A stretch of 64,000 nucleotides of DNA from Prevotella veroralis DSM 19559 = JCM 6290 (GCF_000377625.1 NZ_KB898332.1:1-64000), one strand, 5' to 3'; shown: positions 1 through 8,870, counted from the first letter of the stretch. Numbers and translations: made by a program. Notes: generated by a model not told the origin, from the letters alone.

Positions 1-147
1 GGTTCGTTTCTTTTACCCATCTGTTTGATTCATAACCAAACAGACGCTTCTTGTACTACTTCTCTGTTTATGTAAATCTTTTCAAAGAACTCTTTTCTTA
101 TCACTCTATACGTTATAAGCGAACCGCCTATTTCGTAAAAGCGGATG

Positions 148-179
148 CAAAGGTATGGACTTTAAAGCAAACCTCCAAA
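148..179 (-). promoter_or_regulatory. Promoter reading out of the left edge
   Basis: On the minus strand TTTG (176-179), a 20-base spacer and TACCTTTG (148-155) form a textbook Bacteroidota promoter. It points toward base 1, so a gene beyond the left edge probably has a leader of about 140 bases. Nothing else was recognised in 1-301. Confidence 0.6.
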
Positions 180-301
180 TCTTTTGAAGAAAAAGTTTCA
201 AAAATATAGTAATTTTCTTTTTCAAGGTAACAAATACAAGCCTAAGGAAGTATTACACCATATTATATATAGCAAGCAAATAAATTACTAAAAGTCAAAT
301 A

Positions 302-778
302 TTATCCAATCTCGGGGATAACATACGATAAAACACGTAAAATTTGCCCACGCGTAACACCTTCACGGATGGCAACAAAGATCGTATCATCCCCAGCGAT
401 TGTACCTAAAATAAGATCCGAATCACTCGCATCTATATCGTATGCAATTGCACTCGCATACCCCGGACGAGTCTTCACTATCGCCAATTGTCCAGATATT
501 TTCACAGAAATATAACCACTACGTTGCAACATCTCCGTAGCCTTTCGGGGTGTGGTAACACGCTTATACATAGTTTCATTTGGCAAAATATACACATACT
601 TACCATTCATAGAAGCAGCCTTAGCTACCTTCAATTGCTTCAAGTCACGACTAAGTGTTGCCTGTGTCAATTGAAAACCTTCTGTTTTTAAAGCTCTTAA
701 GACCTCCTCCTGCGAACTAAGTTCCATACTGGATATCAACATCTTCAAAGCTTCTAATCTACTATTCTTTACTTTCAT
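302..778 (-). CDS. argR: Arginine repressor ArgR
   Basis: This 158-residue protein is an ArgR/AhrC-type transcriptional regulator that senses L-arginine and controls arginine biosynthesis or catabolism. The N-terminal half is the winged helix, with the stretch QATLSRDLKQLKV (about residues 38-50) typical of the family's recognition region. The C-terminal half is the arginine-binding, hexamer-forming domain, with the hallmark IAGDDTIFVAIR near residues 127-138. Length is normal for the family (about 150-160). A minus-strand TATATTTG box lies 28 bases upstream of the ATG. It is transcribed toward the left edge, where arg genes are often found in Bacteroidota, but none is visible here. Confidence 0.95.
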   Translation of the reverse strand: MKVKNSRLEALKMLISSMELSSQEEVLRALKTEGFQLTQATLSRDLKQLKVAKAASMNGKYVYILPNETMYKRVTTPRKATEMLQRSGYISVKISGQLAIVKTRPGYASAIAYDIDASDSDLILGTIAGDDTIFVAIREGVTRGQILRVLSYVIPEIG

Positions 779-805
779 ACGCGCATATTTATACCTTTAA
801 CGCAA

Positions 806-837
806 CAAATATAGATATTTAATTTATAAAAAGCAAG
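806..837 (-). promoter_or_regulatory. argR promoter
   Basis: The minus strand carries TATATTTG at 806-813, with a weak CTTG-like -33 region about 20 bases further upstream. The expected start is near 800, giving argR a leader of about 20 bases. Confidence 0.5.
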
Positions 838-1087
838 TACATTTACATAAAAGTAACGATAGAGTTTAATTTTAAGTCATAATATTACAGAAGATTACCA
901 ACAACATGCATAAAGCACGAAATAGTATTCTCCAAAGTAATAAAACCCCTTCCTCAATAAAAAAGAAAACTAAGACAAAGGCACATAAGACCTCCTTATA
1001 AATCAGACTTTAAAGCCCCTATATATAAAAGGTGTATTACAATGCCTGTCGCCACACTCCTAAAAGATGCAAAAAACAATTATTATA
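838..1087. other. Intergenic region, nothing recognised
   Basis: This AT-rich stretch lies between the divergent argR and BI-1 promoters. I saw no convincing ORF, RNA gene, strong hairpin or repeat in it. Confidence 0.5.
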
Positions 1088-1119
1088 TTTGTCAGACTCT
1101 CCTCTTTCAACTATATTTG
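1088..1119 (+). promoter_or_regulatory. Promoter of the BI-1 family gene
   Basis: TTTG (1088-1091), a 20-base spacer and TATATTTG (1112-1119) match the Bacteroidota consensus exactly. The leader to the ATG at 1234 would be about 108 bases, long enough to hold regulation, although no riboswitch was recognised. Confidence 0.7.
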
Positions 1120-1233
1120 CATTCGAATGGCATAACGTTTGTATATCAATTGAAGCATAGAGAAAAGCATTGAGAACCATTAGAGACCTTCCTCTATCAA
1201 CAAGAAATAAACTGAAAACAAAATAAAAGAGAC

Positions 1234-1962
1234 ATGAATATGGATTTCAACAACTATTCAAATGTGGTTAACAACCACGATCGCGAATTAGAAATGTCAC
1301 GTGCATTCCCAGCACTGATGCGTAAAGTATATGTATGGATGGCAATGGCACTTGCCATTACAGGTATCGTTGCTTATGGTGCAGGTAGTTCTCCTGCACT
1401 CATCCAAGCCCTCTACATTAGCAAAGGACCAATACTTATTGCTGCTTTAGTAGAGTTTGGTATCGTATGGTATCTATCATCCCGCATCTATAAACTATCC
1501 CTTGCCAGTGCAACCCTATGGTTTATCCTCTTCTCAGCCATCAATGGTCTGACCCTCGGATGGATATTCGCTGTATACAATATAGCCATCATTGCCAAAA
1601 CATTCTTCGTCACTGCGGGAACCTTTGGGGCAATGGCTTTGATAGGATCAACCACGAAGAAGGATTTAACAAAGATGGGCGGAATACTCTTCATGGCATT
1701 AATTGGTTTGATTATAGCAAGCCTTGTCAACATGTTCCTACAAAGTTCTACGATGGATTATATCGTTAGCATCATCGGCGTAATCGTTTTCACTGGGCTA
1801 ACCGCATGGGACGCACAAGCAATCAAACGCAATCTTCTCATGGCACCTGACGCTGGCGAATCAGCTCAAAAGATAGCACTCCTCGGTTCATTGAGTCTTT
1901 ATCTCGACTTTATCAACCTCTTCCTCTATCTCCTCCGATTCTTTGGAAATAACAGAGATTAG
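1234..1962 (+). CDS. Bax inhibitor-1/YccA family membrane protein
   Basis: A 242-residue, mostly hydrophobic protein of the BI-1 (TMBIM, UPF0005) family: inner-membrane proteins proposed to act as pH-sensitive Ca2+ leak channels; the E. coli relative YccA interacts with the FtsH protease. About seven membrane helices are visible, starting near residue 28. The C-terminal helix ending in LSLYLDFINLFLYLLRFFG is the family signature. The hydrophilic N-terminus (about 25 residues, NNYSNVVNNHDRELEMSRAF) faces the cytoplasm in this family. The gene is monocistronic, with a strong promoter upstream and a terminator directly after it. The exact role in this organism is unknown. Confidence 0.9.
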   Translation: MNMDFNNYSNVVNNHDRELEMSRAFPALMRKVYVWMAMALAITGIVAYGAGSSPALIQALYISKGPILIAALVEFGIVWYLSSRIYKLSLASATLWFILFSAINGLTLGWIFAVYNIAIIAKTFFVTAGTFGAMALIGSTTKKDLTKMGGILFMALIGLIIASLVNMFLQSSTMDYIVSIIGVIVFTGLTAWDAQAIKRNLLMAPDAGESAQKIALLGSLSLYLDFINLFLYLLRFFGNNRD

Positions 1963-1978
1963 ACCACTCAACTATCAT

Positions 1979-2007
1979 AAGGACGATTTAGAAGGTCGTC
2001 CTTTTTT
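1979..2007 (+). terminator. Rho-independent terminator after the BI-1 gene
   Basis: AAGGACGA (1979-1986) pairs with TCGTCCTT (1996-2003), followed by a run of T. It lies 17 bases past the stop codon. Confidence 0.85.
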
Positions 2008-2029
2008 AATGAAAAAAAGTCTATGAAGG

Positions 2030-2061
2030 TTTGACTATTCAAAAGAATATCCATATATTTG
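2030..2061 (+). promoter_or_regulatory. Promoter of the M48 peptidase gene
   Basis: TTTG (2030-2033), 20 bases, then TATATTTG (2054-2061). It follows the terminator of the preceding gene directly and gives a leader of about 26 bases. Confidence 0.7.
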
Positions 2062-2093
2062 TGACAATTTAACTTTAACAAATAAAATAATTC

Positions 2094-3026
2094 ATGATGA
2101 GAAAGAGATTTTACAGTGTATGTATTGCCACATTACTCCTTGCCGGAACAACACCAATGAAAGCACAGTTCAACATCGGGAAGGCAGCAAGTGGAGCGGT
2201 AAAAGCAGCTAAAGCCGTCACTTTAACAGATGCTGACATGGCAAATTACGTAAAGGAATATGTTGCTTGGTTGGATAAGAACAACAAAGTTTGCGATGCT
2301 CGCAGCCCTTACACAAAGCGTCTAAACAAGCTAACGCAAGGTCTCACTAATGTTGAAGGAATACCTTTGAACTTCAAAGTGTATTATGTCACAGACGTAA
2401 ACGCATTCGCCTGCCCTGATGGAAGTGTACGCGTATTCTCTTCTCTGATGGACATTATGACCGACGAGGAACTCTTGGGGGTTATTGGACATGAGATTGG
2501 GCACGTTGCACATAAGGACTCTAAGAAGAGATTCCGCACTTCCCTACTCACCTCAGCACTCAAAGATGGACTCGCAGCTACCAATGGTAAGGCTGCAGCA
2601 TTGACTGATTCGCAACTTGGCGAACTAGGAGAATCGCTCCTCAATGCCACTTATTCACAGAAACAAGAGAGTCAGGCCGATGCTTACGGATACGAGTTTT
2701 TGAAGAAGAATGGCAAGAATCCATGGGCTATCGCACTATCTTTCGAGAAGTTAAAGAAGCTCGAAGAAGACCAAGGCATCCAAAAGGAGGGTAAATGGAA
2801 GCGTATGTTCTCGTCACATCCTGACCTTGACAAGCGCATCAAGACTATGAGTAAGCGCGCAATGAAGGATGGTTTCGCTCGCCCAGAGAATAAGATGCCA
2901 GAGAAGATAAAACCAGAGAATACTACATCTAATAGTCAGGCAACCAACAAGCAAGGTACAAACAAGACTTCTACTGGTAAGAAGGCTGTAGGCAAGAAAC
3001 CAGCTTCTAAAGGAAAAAGAAGATAA
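2094..3026 (+). CDS. M48 family zinc metalloprotease, secreted
   Basis: The 310-residue protein begins with a signal peptide (residues 1-24, ending PMKA before QF) and should act in the periplasm. The zinc site is clear: HEIGH at residues 133-137 supplies two histidines and the catalytic glutamate, and ESQAD at 192-196 supplies the third ligand in the M48 ExxxD arrangement. The closest functional models are BepA/LoiP-like periplasmic peptidases, which act in outer-membrane protein quality control; the substrate here is unknown. The last 45 residues are a low-complexity tail rich in Lys, Thr, Asn and Gly, not part of the peptidase fold. A second ATG three bases downstream is an equally good start. 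Confidence 0.9.
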   Translation: MMRKRFYSVCIATLLLAGTTPMKAQFNIGKAASGAVKAAKAVTLTDADMANYVKEYVAWLDKNNKVCDARSPYTKRLNKLTQGLTNVEGIPLNFKVYYVTDVNAFACPDGSVRVFSSLMDIMTDEELLGVIGHEIGHVAHKDSKKRFRTSLLTSALKDGLAATNGKAAALTDSQLGELGESLLNATYSQKQESQADAYGYEFLKKNGKNPWAIALSFEKLKKLEEDQGIQKEGKWKRMFSSHPDLDKRIKTMSKRAMKDGFARPENKMPEKIKPENTTSNSQATNKQGTNKTSTGKKAVGKKPASKGKRR

Positions 3027-3081
3027 TAAAAGTATATTCTGACATTGTCAGCAGTATGCTTATACATTAATTTATTAACAG

Positions 3082-3122
3082 AAAGAGAGGCAGTTATCAG
3101 GATGATAATCTGCCTCTCTTTT
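3082..3122. terminator. Bidirectional terminator
   Basis: A 12-bp stem (3082-3093 with 3110-3121) with T-runs on both strands separates the converging M48 peptidase and tdh genes. Confidence 0.85.
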
Positions 3123-3135
3123 ATCTTTAAAAGGA

Positions 3136-4089
3136 CTATTTCAATTTTAATTCTAAGTTCTTTAGCATATCAACCGTCATGGATTCCAAATCAAACTGTG
3201 GTTTCCAATCCCATTCCTCACGTGCGCAAGTATCGTCCAAACTGTCTGGCCAACTGTCGGCAATGCTCTGCTTGAGTGGATCAACATTATATTCCATCTC
3301 AAAGTCGGGCTTATGACGCTTAATGACATTGAATATCTCTTCAGGATCAAAGCTCATCGAAGCAATGTTGAAGCCGTTACGATGAACCAAACGGGATGGA
3401 TCAGCTTCCATCAAAGAGATCGCTGCGCGCAAGCCATCAGGCATATACATCATATCCATAAGTGTACCTTTCTTAATTGGGCACACGAACTTCTCACCAC
3501 GAACAGCCGAGTAGTAGATATCAACGGCATAGTCAGTTGTACCACCACCGGGAGGTGTCACATAAGAGATCAAGCCTGGAAAACGCACCGAACGAGTATC
3601 TACTCCATACTTATTGAAGTAGTAGTCACTCAACAACTCCGTGGTCACCTTCGATACACCATAGATGGTTCTCGGACGCTGCACCGTGTCTTGTGGCGTC
3701 TTCGTATGAGGTGTACTCAAACCGAAAGAGCCAATAGAACTCGGTGTGAAGACCGCACATTGATTCTCACGTGCCACTTCCAAGATGTTCCAAAGACCAT
3801 CAATACCAATCTTCCAAGCTAACTGTGGCTTATTCTCCGCCACGACAGATAACAATGCTGCAAGGTTATAGATCGTATCAACATGATACTTCTTTACAAC
3901 CTCCGCAATCATTTGCGGGTTTGTAACATCAGCCTCTGCACAAGGACCAGCATCCCTTAGTTCGCCCGTAGGTTCAGCCCCTTTAATATAACCAGCGACG
4001 ATGTTCTCACTGCCATAACACGTTCTCAATTCCCTGGTAAGCTCTGAGCCTATCTGCCCAGTAGAGCCTATCACCAAAACATTTTTCAT
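3136..4089 (-). CDS. tdh: L-threonine 3-dehydrogenase, SDR type
   Basis: This 317-residue protein oxidises L-threonine with NAD+ to 2-amino-3-ketobutyrate. It belongs to the extended short-chain dehydrogenase (epimerase-like) TDH type rather than the zinc alcohol-dehydrogenase type of E. coli. Visible motifs are the Rossmann GSTGQIG loop (residues 8-14), a serine pair at 117-118, and the catalytic YGVSK (Tyr143, Lys147). PPGGGTTDYAVDIYY (near 180) is characteristic of this TDH family. The next gene, kbl, is divergent and encodes the following enzyme. A minus-strand TTACTTTG box (4122-4129), a one-base variant of the usual -7 box, precedes it. Confidence 0.93.
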   Translation of the reverse strand: MKNVLVIGSTGQIGSELTRELRTCYGSENIVAGYIKGAEPTGELRDAGPCAEADVTNPQMIAEVVKKYHVDTIYNLAALLSVVAENKPQLAWKIGIDGLWNILEVARENQCAVFTPSSIGSFGLSTPHTKTPQDTVQRPRTIYGVSKVTTELLSDYYFNKYGVDTRSVRFPGLISYVTPPGGGTTDYAVDIYYSAVRGEKFVCPIKKGTLMDMMYMPDGLRAAISLMEADPSRLVHRNGFNIASMSFDPEEIFNVIKRHKPDFEMEYNVDPLKQSIADSWPDSLDDTCAREEWDWKPQFDLESMTVDMLKNLELKLK

Positions 4090-4273
4090 ATATATAGATA
4101 AGTTGATAATCTATTTTGATGCAAAGTAAACATATTTTTGTCGAATAGAGCTCATCGATATCTTAAAATTATAAAAAATACTGATTCTATGACAAAAAAG
4201 CATTGTAAAACATCCTTATTCTCGTTTTTTATACCTTACTTTGCCCTTAATAACAATTAAAGAATCTAATGTT

Positions 4274-5461
4274 ATGTATGGAAAGATGAAAGAATATCTC
4301 AGCAATTCACTTGCAGAGATAACAGAAGCGGGGCTTTACAAGCAGGAAAGAATCATTGAAAGCCCACAGAGTGCAGCGATTGAAGTAAAAGGCAAAGAGG
4401 TTCTTAACTTCTGTGCTAACAACTATTTGGGGCTTTCCAATCACCCTCGTCTGATTGAAGGTGCCAAGAAGATGATGGACAAGAGAGGCTTCGGTATGTC
4501 GTCAGTACGCTTTATCTGTGGTACACAAGATGCACATAAAGAGCTTGAGAAAGCTATCTCCGAGTACTTCAAGACAGAAGACACTATCCTCTACGCAGCA
4601 TGCTTTGACGCTAATGGAGGTGTGTTCGAACCATTGTTCACAGACGAAGATGCAATCATTTCGGATGCGTTAAATCATGCCTCCATCATCGATGGTGTGC
4701 GCCTTTGCAAGGCTAAACGTTATCGCTATGCCAACGCAGATATGGGCGATTTAGAGCGTTGTTTGAAAGAGGCACAAGCACAACGTTTCCGCATTATCGT
4801 TACTGATGGCGTGTTCTCAATGGATGGTAATGTGGCTCCAATAGACAAGATCTGCGACCTTGCAGAGAAGTATGACGCCCTCGTAATGGTTGATGAATCA
4901 CACTCAGCGGGCGTTGTTGGTGCTACTGGTCATGGTGTTAGCGAATTGTGCAAGACCTATGGTCGTGTGGACATATACACTGGAACCTTAGGAAAAGCAT
5001 TCGGTGGAGCATTGGGAGGATTCACTACTGGACGAAAGGAGATCATTGAAATGCTTCGTCAACGCAGTCGCCCATACCTCTTCTCCAACTCTCTTGCACC
5101 TTGCATCATCGGTGCGAGCCTTGAAGTATTTAAGATGTTGAAAGAGAGCAACGCCCTTCATGACCAGCTGGTAGAGAACGTTAACTACTTTAGAGACCAC
5201 ATGCTGGCTGCCGGCTTTGATATTAAACCGACACAAAGTGCCATCTGTGCCGTTATGCTCTACGATGCCAAGCTGTCTCAAGTATATGCAGCTAAATTGC
5301 TCGAAGAGGGTATCTACGTTACAGGTTTCTACTATCCAGTGGTTCCAAAGGGGCAAGCTCGCATTCGAGTTCAAATCTCCGCAGGTCACAACCGAGAGCA
5401 GCTTGACAAGTGTATCGCCGCTTTCATCAAGGTTGGTAAGGAACTGGGCGTACTGAAGTAA
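4274..5461 (+). CDS. kbl: Glycine C-acetyltransferase (2-amino-3-ketobutyrate CoA ligase)
   Basis: A 395-residue PLP enzyme of the alpha-oxoamine synthase family. It cleaves 2-amino-3-ketobutyrate with CoA to glycine and acetyl-CoA, completing the threonine route begun by the divergent tdh. The PLP lysine is Lys241 in GTLGKAFGG; DESHSAG (207-213) holds the cofactor-contacting aspartate and histidine. I chose the ATG at 4274 because the resulting N-terminus MYGKMKEYLSNSL aligns in register with E. coli Kbl, and the length (395 versus 398) fits. An in-frame TTG at 4241 overlaps the -7 box TTACTTTG (4236-4243) and cannot be the start. That box is the same variant found before tdh. Confidence 0.95.
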   Translation: MYGKMKEYLSNSLAEITEAGLYKQERIIESPQSAAIEVKGKEVLNFCANNYLGLSNHPRLIEGAKKMMDKRGFGMSSVRFICGTQDAHKELEKAISEYFKTEDTILYAACFDANGGVFEPLFTDEDAIISDALNHASIIDGVRLCKAKRYRYANADMGDLERCLKEAQAQRFRIIVTDGVFSMDGNVAPIDKICDLAEKYDALVMVDESHSAGVVGATGHGVSELCKTYGRVDIYTGTLGKAFGGALGGFTTGRKEIIEMLRQRSRPYLFSNSLAPCIIGASLEVFKMLKESNALHDQLVENVNYFRDHMLAAGFDIKPTQSAICAVMLYDAKLSQVYAAKLLEEGIYVTGFYYPVVPKGQARIRVQISAGHNREQLDKCIAAFIKVGKELGVLK

Positions 5462-5502
5462 ACGTATATACGCATACAGAAAACCATATATTAAAATCAA
5501 GG

Positions 5503-5533
5503 AAAGCTGTATCTCAATTACGATACAGCTTTT
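5503..5533 (+). terminator. Terminator after kbl
   Basis: AAAGCTGTATC (5503-5513) pairs with GATACAGCTTT (5522-5532), followed by T residues. It lies 40 bases past the kbl stop. Confidence 0.8.
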
Positions 5534-5558
5534 CTTATGTCCGAAAAAAGGCTTCCTT

Positions 5559-5632
5559 GAATTAATTTTTAGTTTATTTTTTTCAGAGGAATAGTTTAAT
5601 TCAGAATAACTTTTAGTCTATTTTTTTGAGCA
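5559..5632. repeat. Imperfect direct repeat in the kbl-nigD gap
   Basis: Two AT-rich segments of about 26 bases (near 5559-5586 and 5603-5632) share a TTTTAGTxTATTTTTTT core. I can see no function. The rest of 5534-5765 holds nothing recognisable. Confidence 0.4.
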
Positions 5633-5765
5633 AGAAAGTATGTTTTCAAGCAGAGATAACCTTTATCTTATATTTAGAATAGGGTTCAGAGGATAAAAGA
5701 AGGATAGTTCGTAAACAATAAGAAACAATGTGGTGCGACAGAAAGACATACCAAAAGGGATGTTA

Positions 5766-6452
5766 TCAGAAGCGTTTTCTGACCATCCCCTTATATGTAT
5801 TGATGTCTAAAATAATAGAGTCTCCGGACTGAATGTCCGTCATTGGCATACTAACAAACACACGTGAACTATAATACTCAGGTACTCCGTTCTGCGCATG
5901 ATACAATCGTAAGTAGAAGTTCCGACCGCCATCTGCCCTTTTCCTCACCGCATCAGCAACCATTGCTAACGATTGTACGGCTTTCTTATCCTCTGCCCTA
6001 CCCGTCTTCAAAGATAATCCTAAGTTCAGATAACGGCGATTCTTGCTTATCCAAGCACTCTCAAAAACAACGGGATCAGTATGCACAACATCAACATTAA
6101 GAGCTAATTTCATGCGCAGAACAGGTACTTGACTCACCTCAATAGCCTTTGTCTTGCCATCAACAACCTTATCATAATAAAGCAAAGCACGATAAGTTGT
6201 ATCAGATGTCATCGCCCACAATTTCTTCAAATGAGGTTGCAACTTCAAGAGTTCACCCTTATCAGTGACAGCCTCAACCAATTCGGCAGCCTCATTTGTA
6301 CGCACTTCTACAAAGTCAGTGTTGAGATATGACAAGCCAGAATCACCCTTCTCAAAGAAGTCATGCTTGCAGGCAACAACCATAAGTAATGTTACAAGCA
6401 ACATTACCATGGTCATTGTGCCCTGTATCTTACTATTGGCTCTCGTGCTCAC
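5766..6452 (-). CDS. NigD-like lipoprotein
   Basis: A 228-residue lipoprotein. The N-terminal hydrophobic segment ends in a lipobox-like LMVVAC, placing the lipidated cysteine near residue 28. The body resembles NigD-like proteins of Bacteroidota: an N-terminal OB-like domain (YLNTDFVEVRTNEAAE... DKGELLKL) followed by a beta-rich C-terminal domain. NigD proteins are named from a Prevotella bacteriocin locus, and one member affects outer-membrane vesiculation in Bacteroides; biochemical function is unknown. The ATG is 6 bases after the stop of the acyltransferase gene, so the two form an operon. A second NigD-like gene sits at 54019. Family assignment is by pattern, not a profile search. Confidence 0.65.
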   Translation of the reverse strand: MSTRANSKIQGTMTMVMLLVTLLMVVACKHDFFEKGDSGLSYLNTDFVEVRTNEAAELVEAVTDKGELLKLQPHLKKLWAMTSDTTYRALLYYDKVVDGKTKAIEVSQVPVLRMKLALNVDVVHTDPVVFESAWISKNRRYLNLGLSLKTGRAEDKKAVQSLAMVADAVRKRADGGRNFYLRLYHAQNGVPEYYSSRVFVSMPMTDIQSGDSIILDINTYKGMVRKRF

Positions 6453-6458
6453 AGAGGT

Positions 6459-7658
6459 TTATTTCTTAAAAGTAAGACGATTCAACAACGACTTCAAACG
6501 CCCGCTTTCAGAAGATGCGTCAATGTAATTCTTAGCAGGATAAGCGTATTGAGTGAGCAAGCAAGTGCGCAAGAACTTATCATCTCGGTTCTCGATATTG
6601 ATCTTCTCAATCTGTCCTGCGATGTAAGCATCGAACTTCTCGTAATCAGCTTGCGTGTAATACTCTTCGTAAGCCTTTGTATCTTGAATCATATCAAGGG
6701 CTATGTAATTGACAGGATAGAGCTTATAGTTGCAATGGATTTCGTGATCAATATGCGAAGCGATCGCATCGAAGAGCTTATTCTTTGGTAAATCCGTATC
6801 CAAAGTATCGAGCCATTCGTCAATACACGGCGCACAACTATAGAAGATATGACCCTTAAAACCTTTGATTCCAATCAACATACTCTCTAAGTCGTCTTCG
6901 GCTGTTTTCTTCCAGAAAGGTATGTCTCGGCGCAATTGATACTCTCTTGCCTTGAGGTAATCACATGGGTCATACTCATAAGAGATGGATAGCGGAACGA
7001 TATGCAACTGCTTCAAACGCTCGATGATACTCCCTTCTCCGCCCATAACCATCATTTTCAAGATGGCAGGTTGGGTGAGATCGTTAGAGTTCTTAGCACG
7101 ACCTTGACGCTGCGCAATCCATACATTCTCGTTTTTCTCAGCCACTGCGAAGTGGATGTATTCGGACATTCGCTTGCTGGCACGCAACATCTCTACCGAA
7201 TGTAAGGCTCTTTCAACTGTAAACGACTTATTGATACGCACCAAATCACGTATCCAATCAGCAGAGAGGAGGTTGTCTCCGATAGCAATCTCGCATGTCG
7301 TTGAGAAGCCAACATCAATCAGTAACTTGTCCAAGAGGGCTGAGTCGAGGACAATATCACGATGGTTGCTAATGAAAGTGTACCTTTTATGAATGTCAAT
7401 GTTAGTTGCGTCCATGCTACAACCTAAGCTCAAGGTTGTCACCAAACGCTGCAAGAAAGGATAGCAAAAGGCTTTCTGGAACTCAAGATTCGTTTTGCAA
7501 GCACGCATCTTCTGCTCCAGTATTGCCATAGGGACATCAGGGTAAAGATATGCTAACACCTGTTGAAACTGCTTATCAGCAAGAATACGATCATAGACTG
7601 CCGGTAACTCTTCTGGTTCAAAGGGGCGAATAGGATCAAACTCCGATGGTATCTTCAT
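6459..7658 (-). CDS. PlsB/PlsC-like acyltransferase
   Basis: A 399-residue cytoplasmic or membrane-associated protein with the lysophospholipid acyltransferase fold. Block I appears as FISNHRDIVLDS (residues 95-106), block II-III-like features as VWIAQRQGRAKNSND, and a late VPLSISYEYDP as in block IV. The His-to-Asp spacing is not the classic HX4D: the sequence reads NHRDIVLD, which seems to be the form in a Bacteroidota subgroup. Likely substrates are glycerol phosphate or lysophospholipid with acyl-ACP/CoA, but this cannot be fixed from sequence. It lacks obvious membrane helices. The NigD-like gene follows 6 bases downstream, suggesting a link to envelope lipid or lipoprotein biology. Confidence 0.75.
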   Translation of the reverse strand: MKIPSEFDPIRPFEPEELPAVYDRILADKQFQQVLAYLYPDVPMAILEQKMRACKTNLEFQKAFCYPFLQRLVTTLSLGCSMDATNIDIHKRYTFISNHRDIVLDSALLDKLLIDVGFSTTCEIAIGDNLLSADWIRDLVRINKSFTVERALHSVEMLRASKRMSEYIHFAVAEKNENVWIAQRQGRAKNSNDLTQPAILKMMVMGGEGSIIERLKQLHIVPLSISYEYDPCDYLKAREYQLRRDIPFWKKTAEDDLESMLIGIKGFKGHIFYSCAPCIDEWLDTLDTDLPKNKLFDAIASHIDHEIHCNYKLYPVNYIALDMIQDTKAYEEYYTQADYEKFDAYIAGQIEKINIENRDDKFLRTCLLTQYAYPAKNYIDASSESGRLKSLLNRLTFKK

Positions 7659-7695
7659 AATTATAAGTAATTTGTTTGTTTCTATTTAACTTGTA

Positions 7696-7703
7696 CAAAT
7701 ATA
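7696..7703 (-). promoter_or_regulatory. -7 box for the acyltransferase-nigD operon
   Basis: TATATTTG on the minus strand, 38 bases upstream of the acyltransferase ATG. No clear TTTG was found at the -33 position. Confidence 0.5.
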
Positions 7704-7789
7704 AGTAAAACAGACCAATCTCTAAAACAGAAGACCATCGTTTAACAGAAGATTAACAATTCTTTCAAAGCATATAATAGCTCAATTCA

Positions 7790-7820
7790 CTTGCAGTTCA
7801 CAAACAAAGTGTTATCTTTG
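7790..7820 (+). promoter_or_regulatory. Promoter of the glycosyltransferase gene (leaderless?)
   Basis: CTTG (7790-7793), 19 bases, TATCTTTG (7813-7820). The ATG at 7828 is only seven bases past the -7 box, so the transcript should begin at or within a few bases of the start codon. Confidence 0.65.
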
Positions 7821-7827
7821 CAACGTT

Positions 7828-8868
7828 ATGAAGTACAGCATTATAGTACCCGTTTTCAACCGACCAGACGAGGTTGATGAGCTTTTAGAGAGTCTTCTCC
7901 ATCAAAAAGAGACTGATTTTGAGGTGGTCATCGTCGAAGATGGCTCGAAAGTTCCATGTAAGGACGTTTGCAACAAGTATATTGATAAGCTCGATCTACA
8001 TTATTATTATAAGGAGAATTCAGGTCCCGGTCAGAGCCGAAACTATGGTGCTGAACGGGCGAAGGGGGAGTATTTACTCATCCTCGATTCCGATGTTGTA
8101 CTTCCAACGGGGTATCTACAAGCTATTGACGAGGAACTTCAGAGGAAACCTGCTGATGCATTCGGAGGACCAGACAAAGCACATGACTCATTCACAGATA
8201 CGCAGAAGGCAATCTCTTACTCAATGACTTCTTTCTTCACAACAGGGGGCATTCGTGGAGGAAAGAAGAAGTTGGATAAGTTTTATCCACGCTCCTTTAA
8301 CATGGGTATTCGTCGTGATGTTTACAGGGAATTAGGCGGTTTCTCCAAGATGCGCTTTGGTGAGGATATCGACTTCTCCATACGTATCTTCAAGGCAGGG
8401 AAACGCTGTCGTCTCTTCCCAGAAGCATGGGTGTGGCATAAAAGACGCACCGACTTCCGTAAGTTCTGGCGACAGGTTTACAACTCGGGGATCGCTCGCA
8501 TCAATCTCTACAAGAAGTATCCTGAGTCGCTGAAGATTGTCCATCTCTTGCCAATGGTATTCACGCTTGGGGTTATCTTCCTTACTTTGATGATCCTTTG
8601 TGGGCTTCTCACAATGGTTTGCACATCAGCTAAAACTTTGGGTTGGAGCCTCTTCGTCTTAGGCATATTGCCCCTATTCCTTTACAGCACCATCATCTGC
8701 ATTGACTCAACAAAGCAAAACCACAGCTTGAAGATAGGCTTCTTAAGCATCCGTGCAGCCTTTTATCAGCTCATGGGCTACGGCTGTGGCTTCCTCAACG
8801 CATGGTGGAAACGATGCGTATGTAGCCACGATGAGTTCGCTGCCTACGAACGGAACTTCTATAGTTAA
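7828..8868 (+). CDS. Family 2 glycosyltransferase, membrane-anchored
   Basis: A 346-residue GT-A fold enzyme that transfers a sugar from a nucleotide sugar, probably for envelope polysaccharide or lipid glycosylation; the sugar and acceptor are unknown. The GT2 start YSIIVPVFNRPDEVDELLES (residues 3-22), the nucleotide-binding ED pair (37-38) and the metal-binding DSD (87-89) are clear, and GEDIDFSIRIFKAG (about 181-194) is the ED-containing acceptor-side motif. Two C-terminal membrane helices (about 239-290) anchor it. The start is set by a promoter immediately upstream. The downstream four-helix-bundle element begins two bases after the stop codon. Confidence 0.9.
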   Translation: MKYSIIVPVFNRPDEVDELLESLLHQKETDFEVVIVEDGSKVPCKDVCNKYIDKLDLHYYYKENSGPGQSRNYGAERAKGEYLLILDSDVVLPTGYLQAIDEELQRKPADAFGGPDKAHDSFTDTQKAISYSMTSFFTTGGIRGGKKKLDKFYPRSFNMGIRRDVYRELGGFSKMRFGEDIDFSIRIFKAGKRCRLFPEAWVWHKRRTDFRKFWRQVYNSGIARINLYKKYPESLKIVHLLPMVFTLGVIFLTLMILCGLLTMVCTSAKTLGWSLFVLGILPLFLYSTIICIDSTKQNHSLKIGFLSIRAAFYQLMGYGCGFLNAWWKRCVCSHDEFAAYERNFYS

Positions 8869-8870
8869 TC

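Noticed and set aside
3313..3822. 169-residue plus-strand ORF opposite tdh
   Set aside because: It is fully antisense to the well-supported dehydrogenase, shows no recognisable motif and has no promoter.
4988..5500. 170-residue minus-strand ORF opposite kbl
   Set aside because: It overlaps kbl codons including the PLP lysine region and has no independent support.
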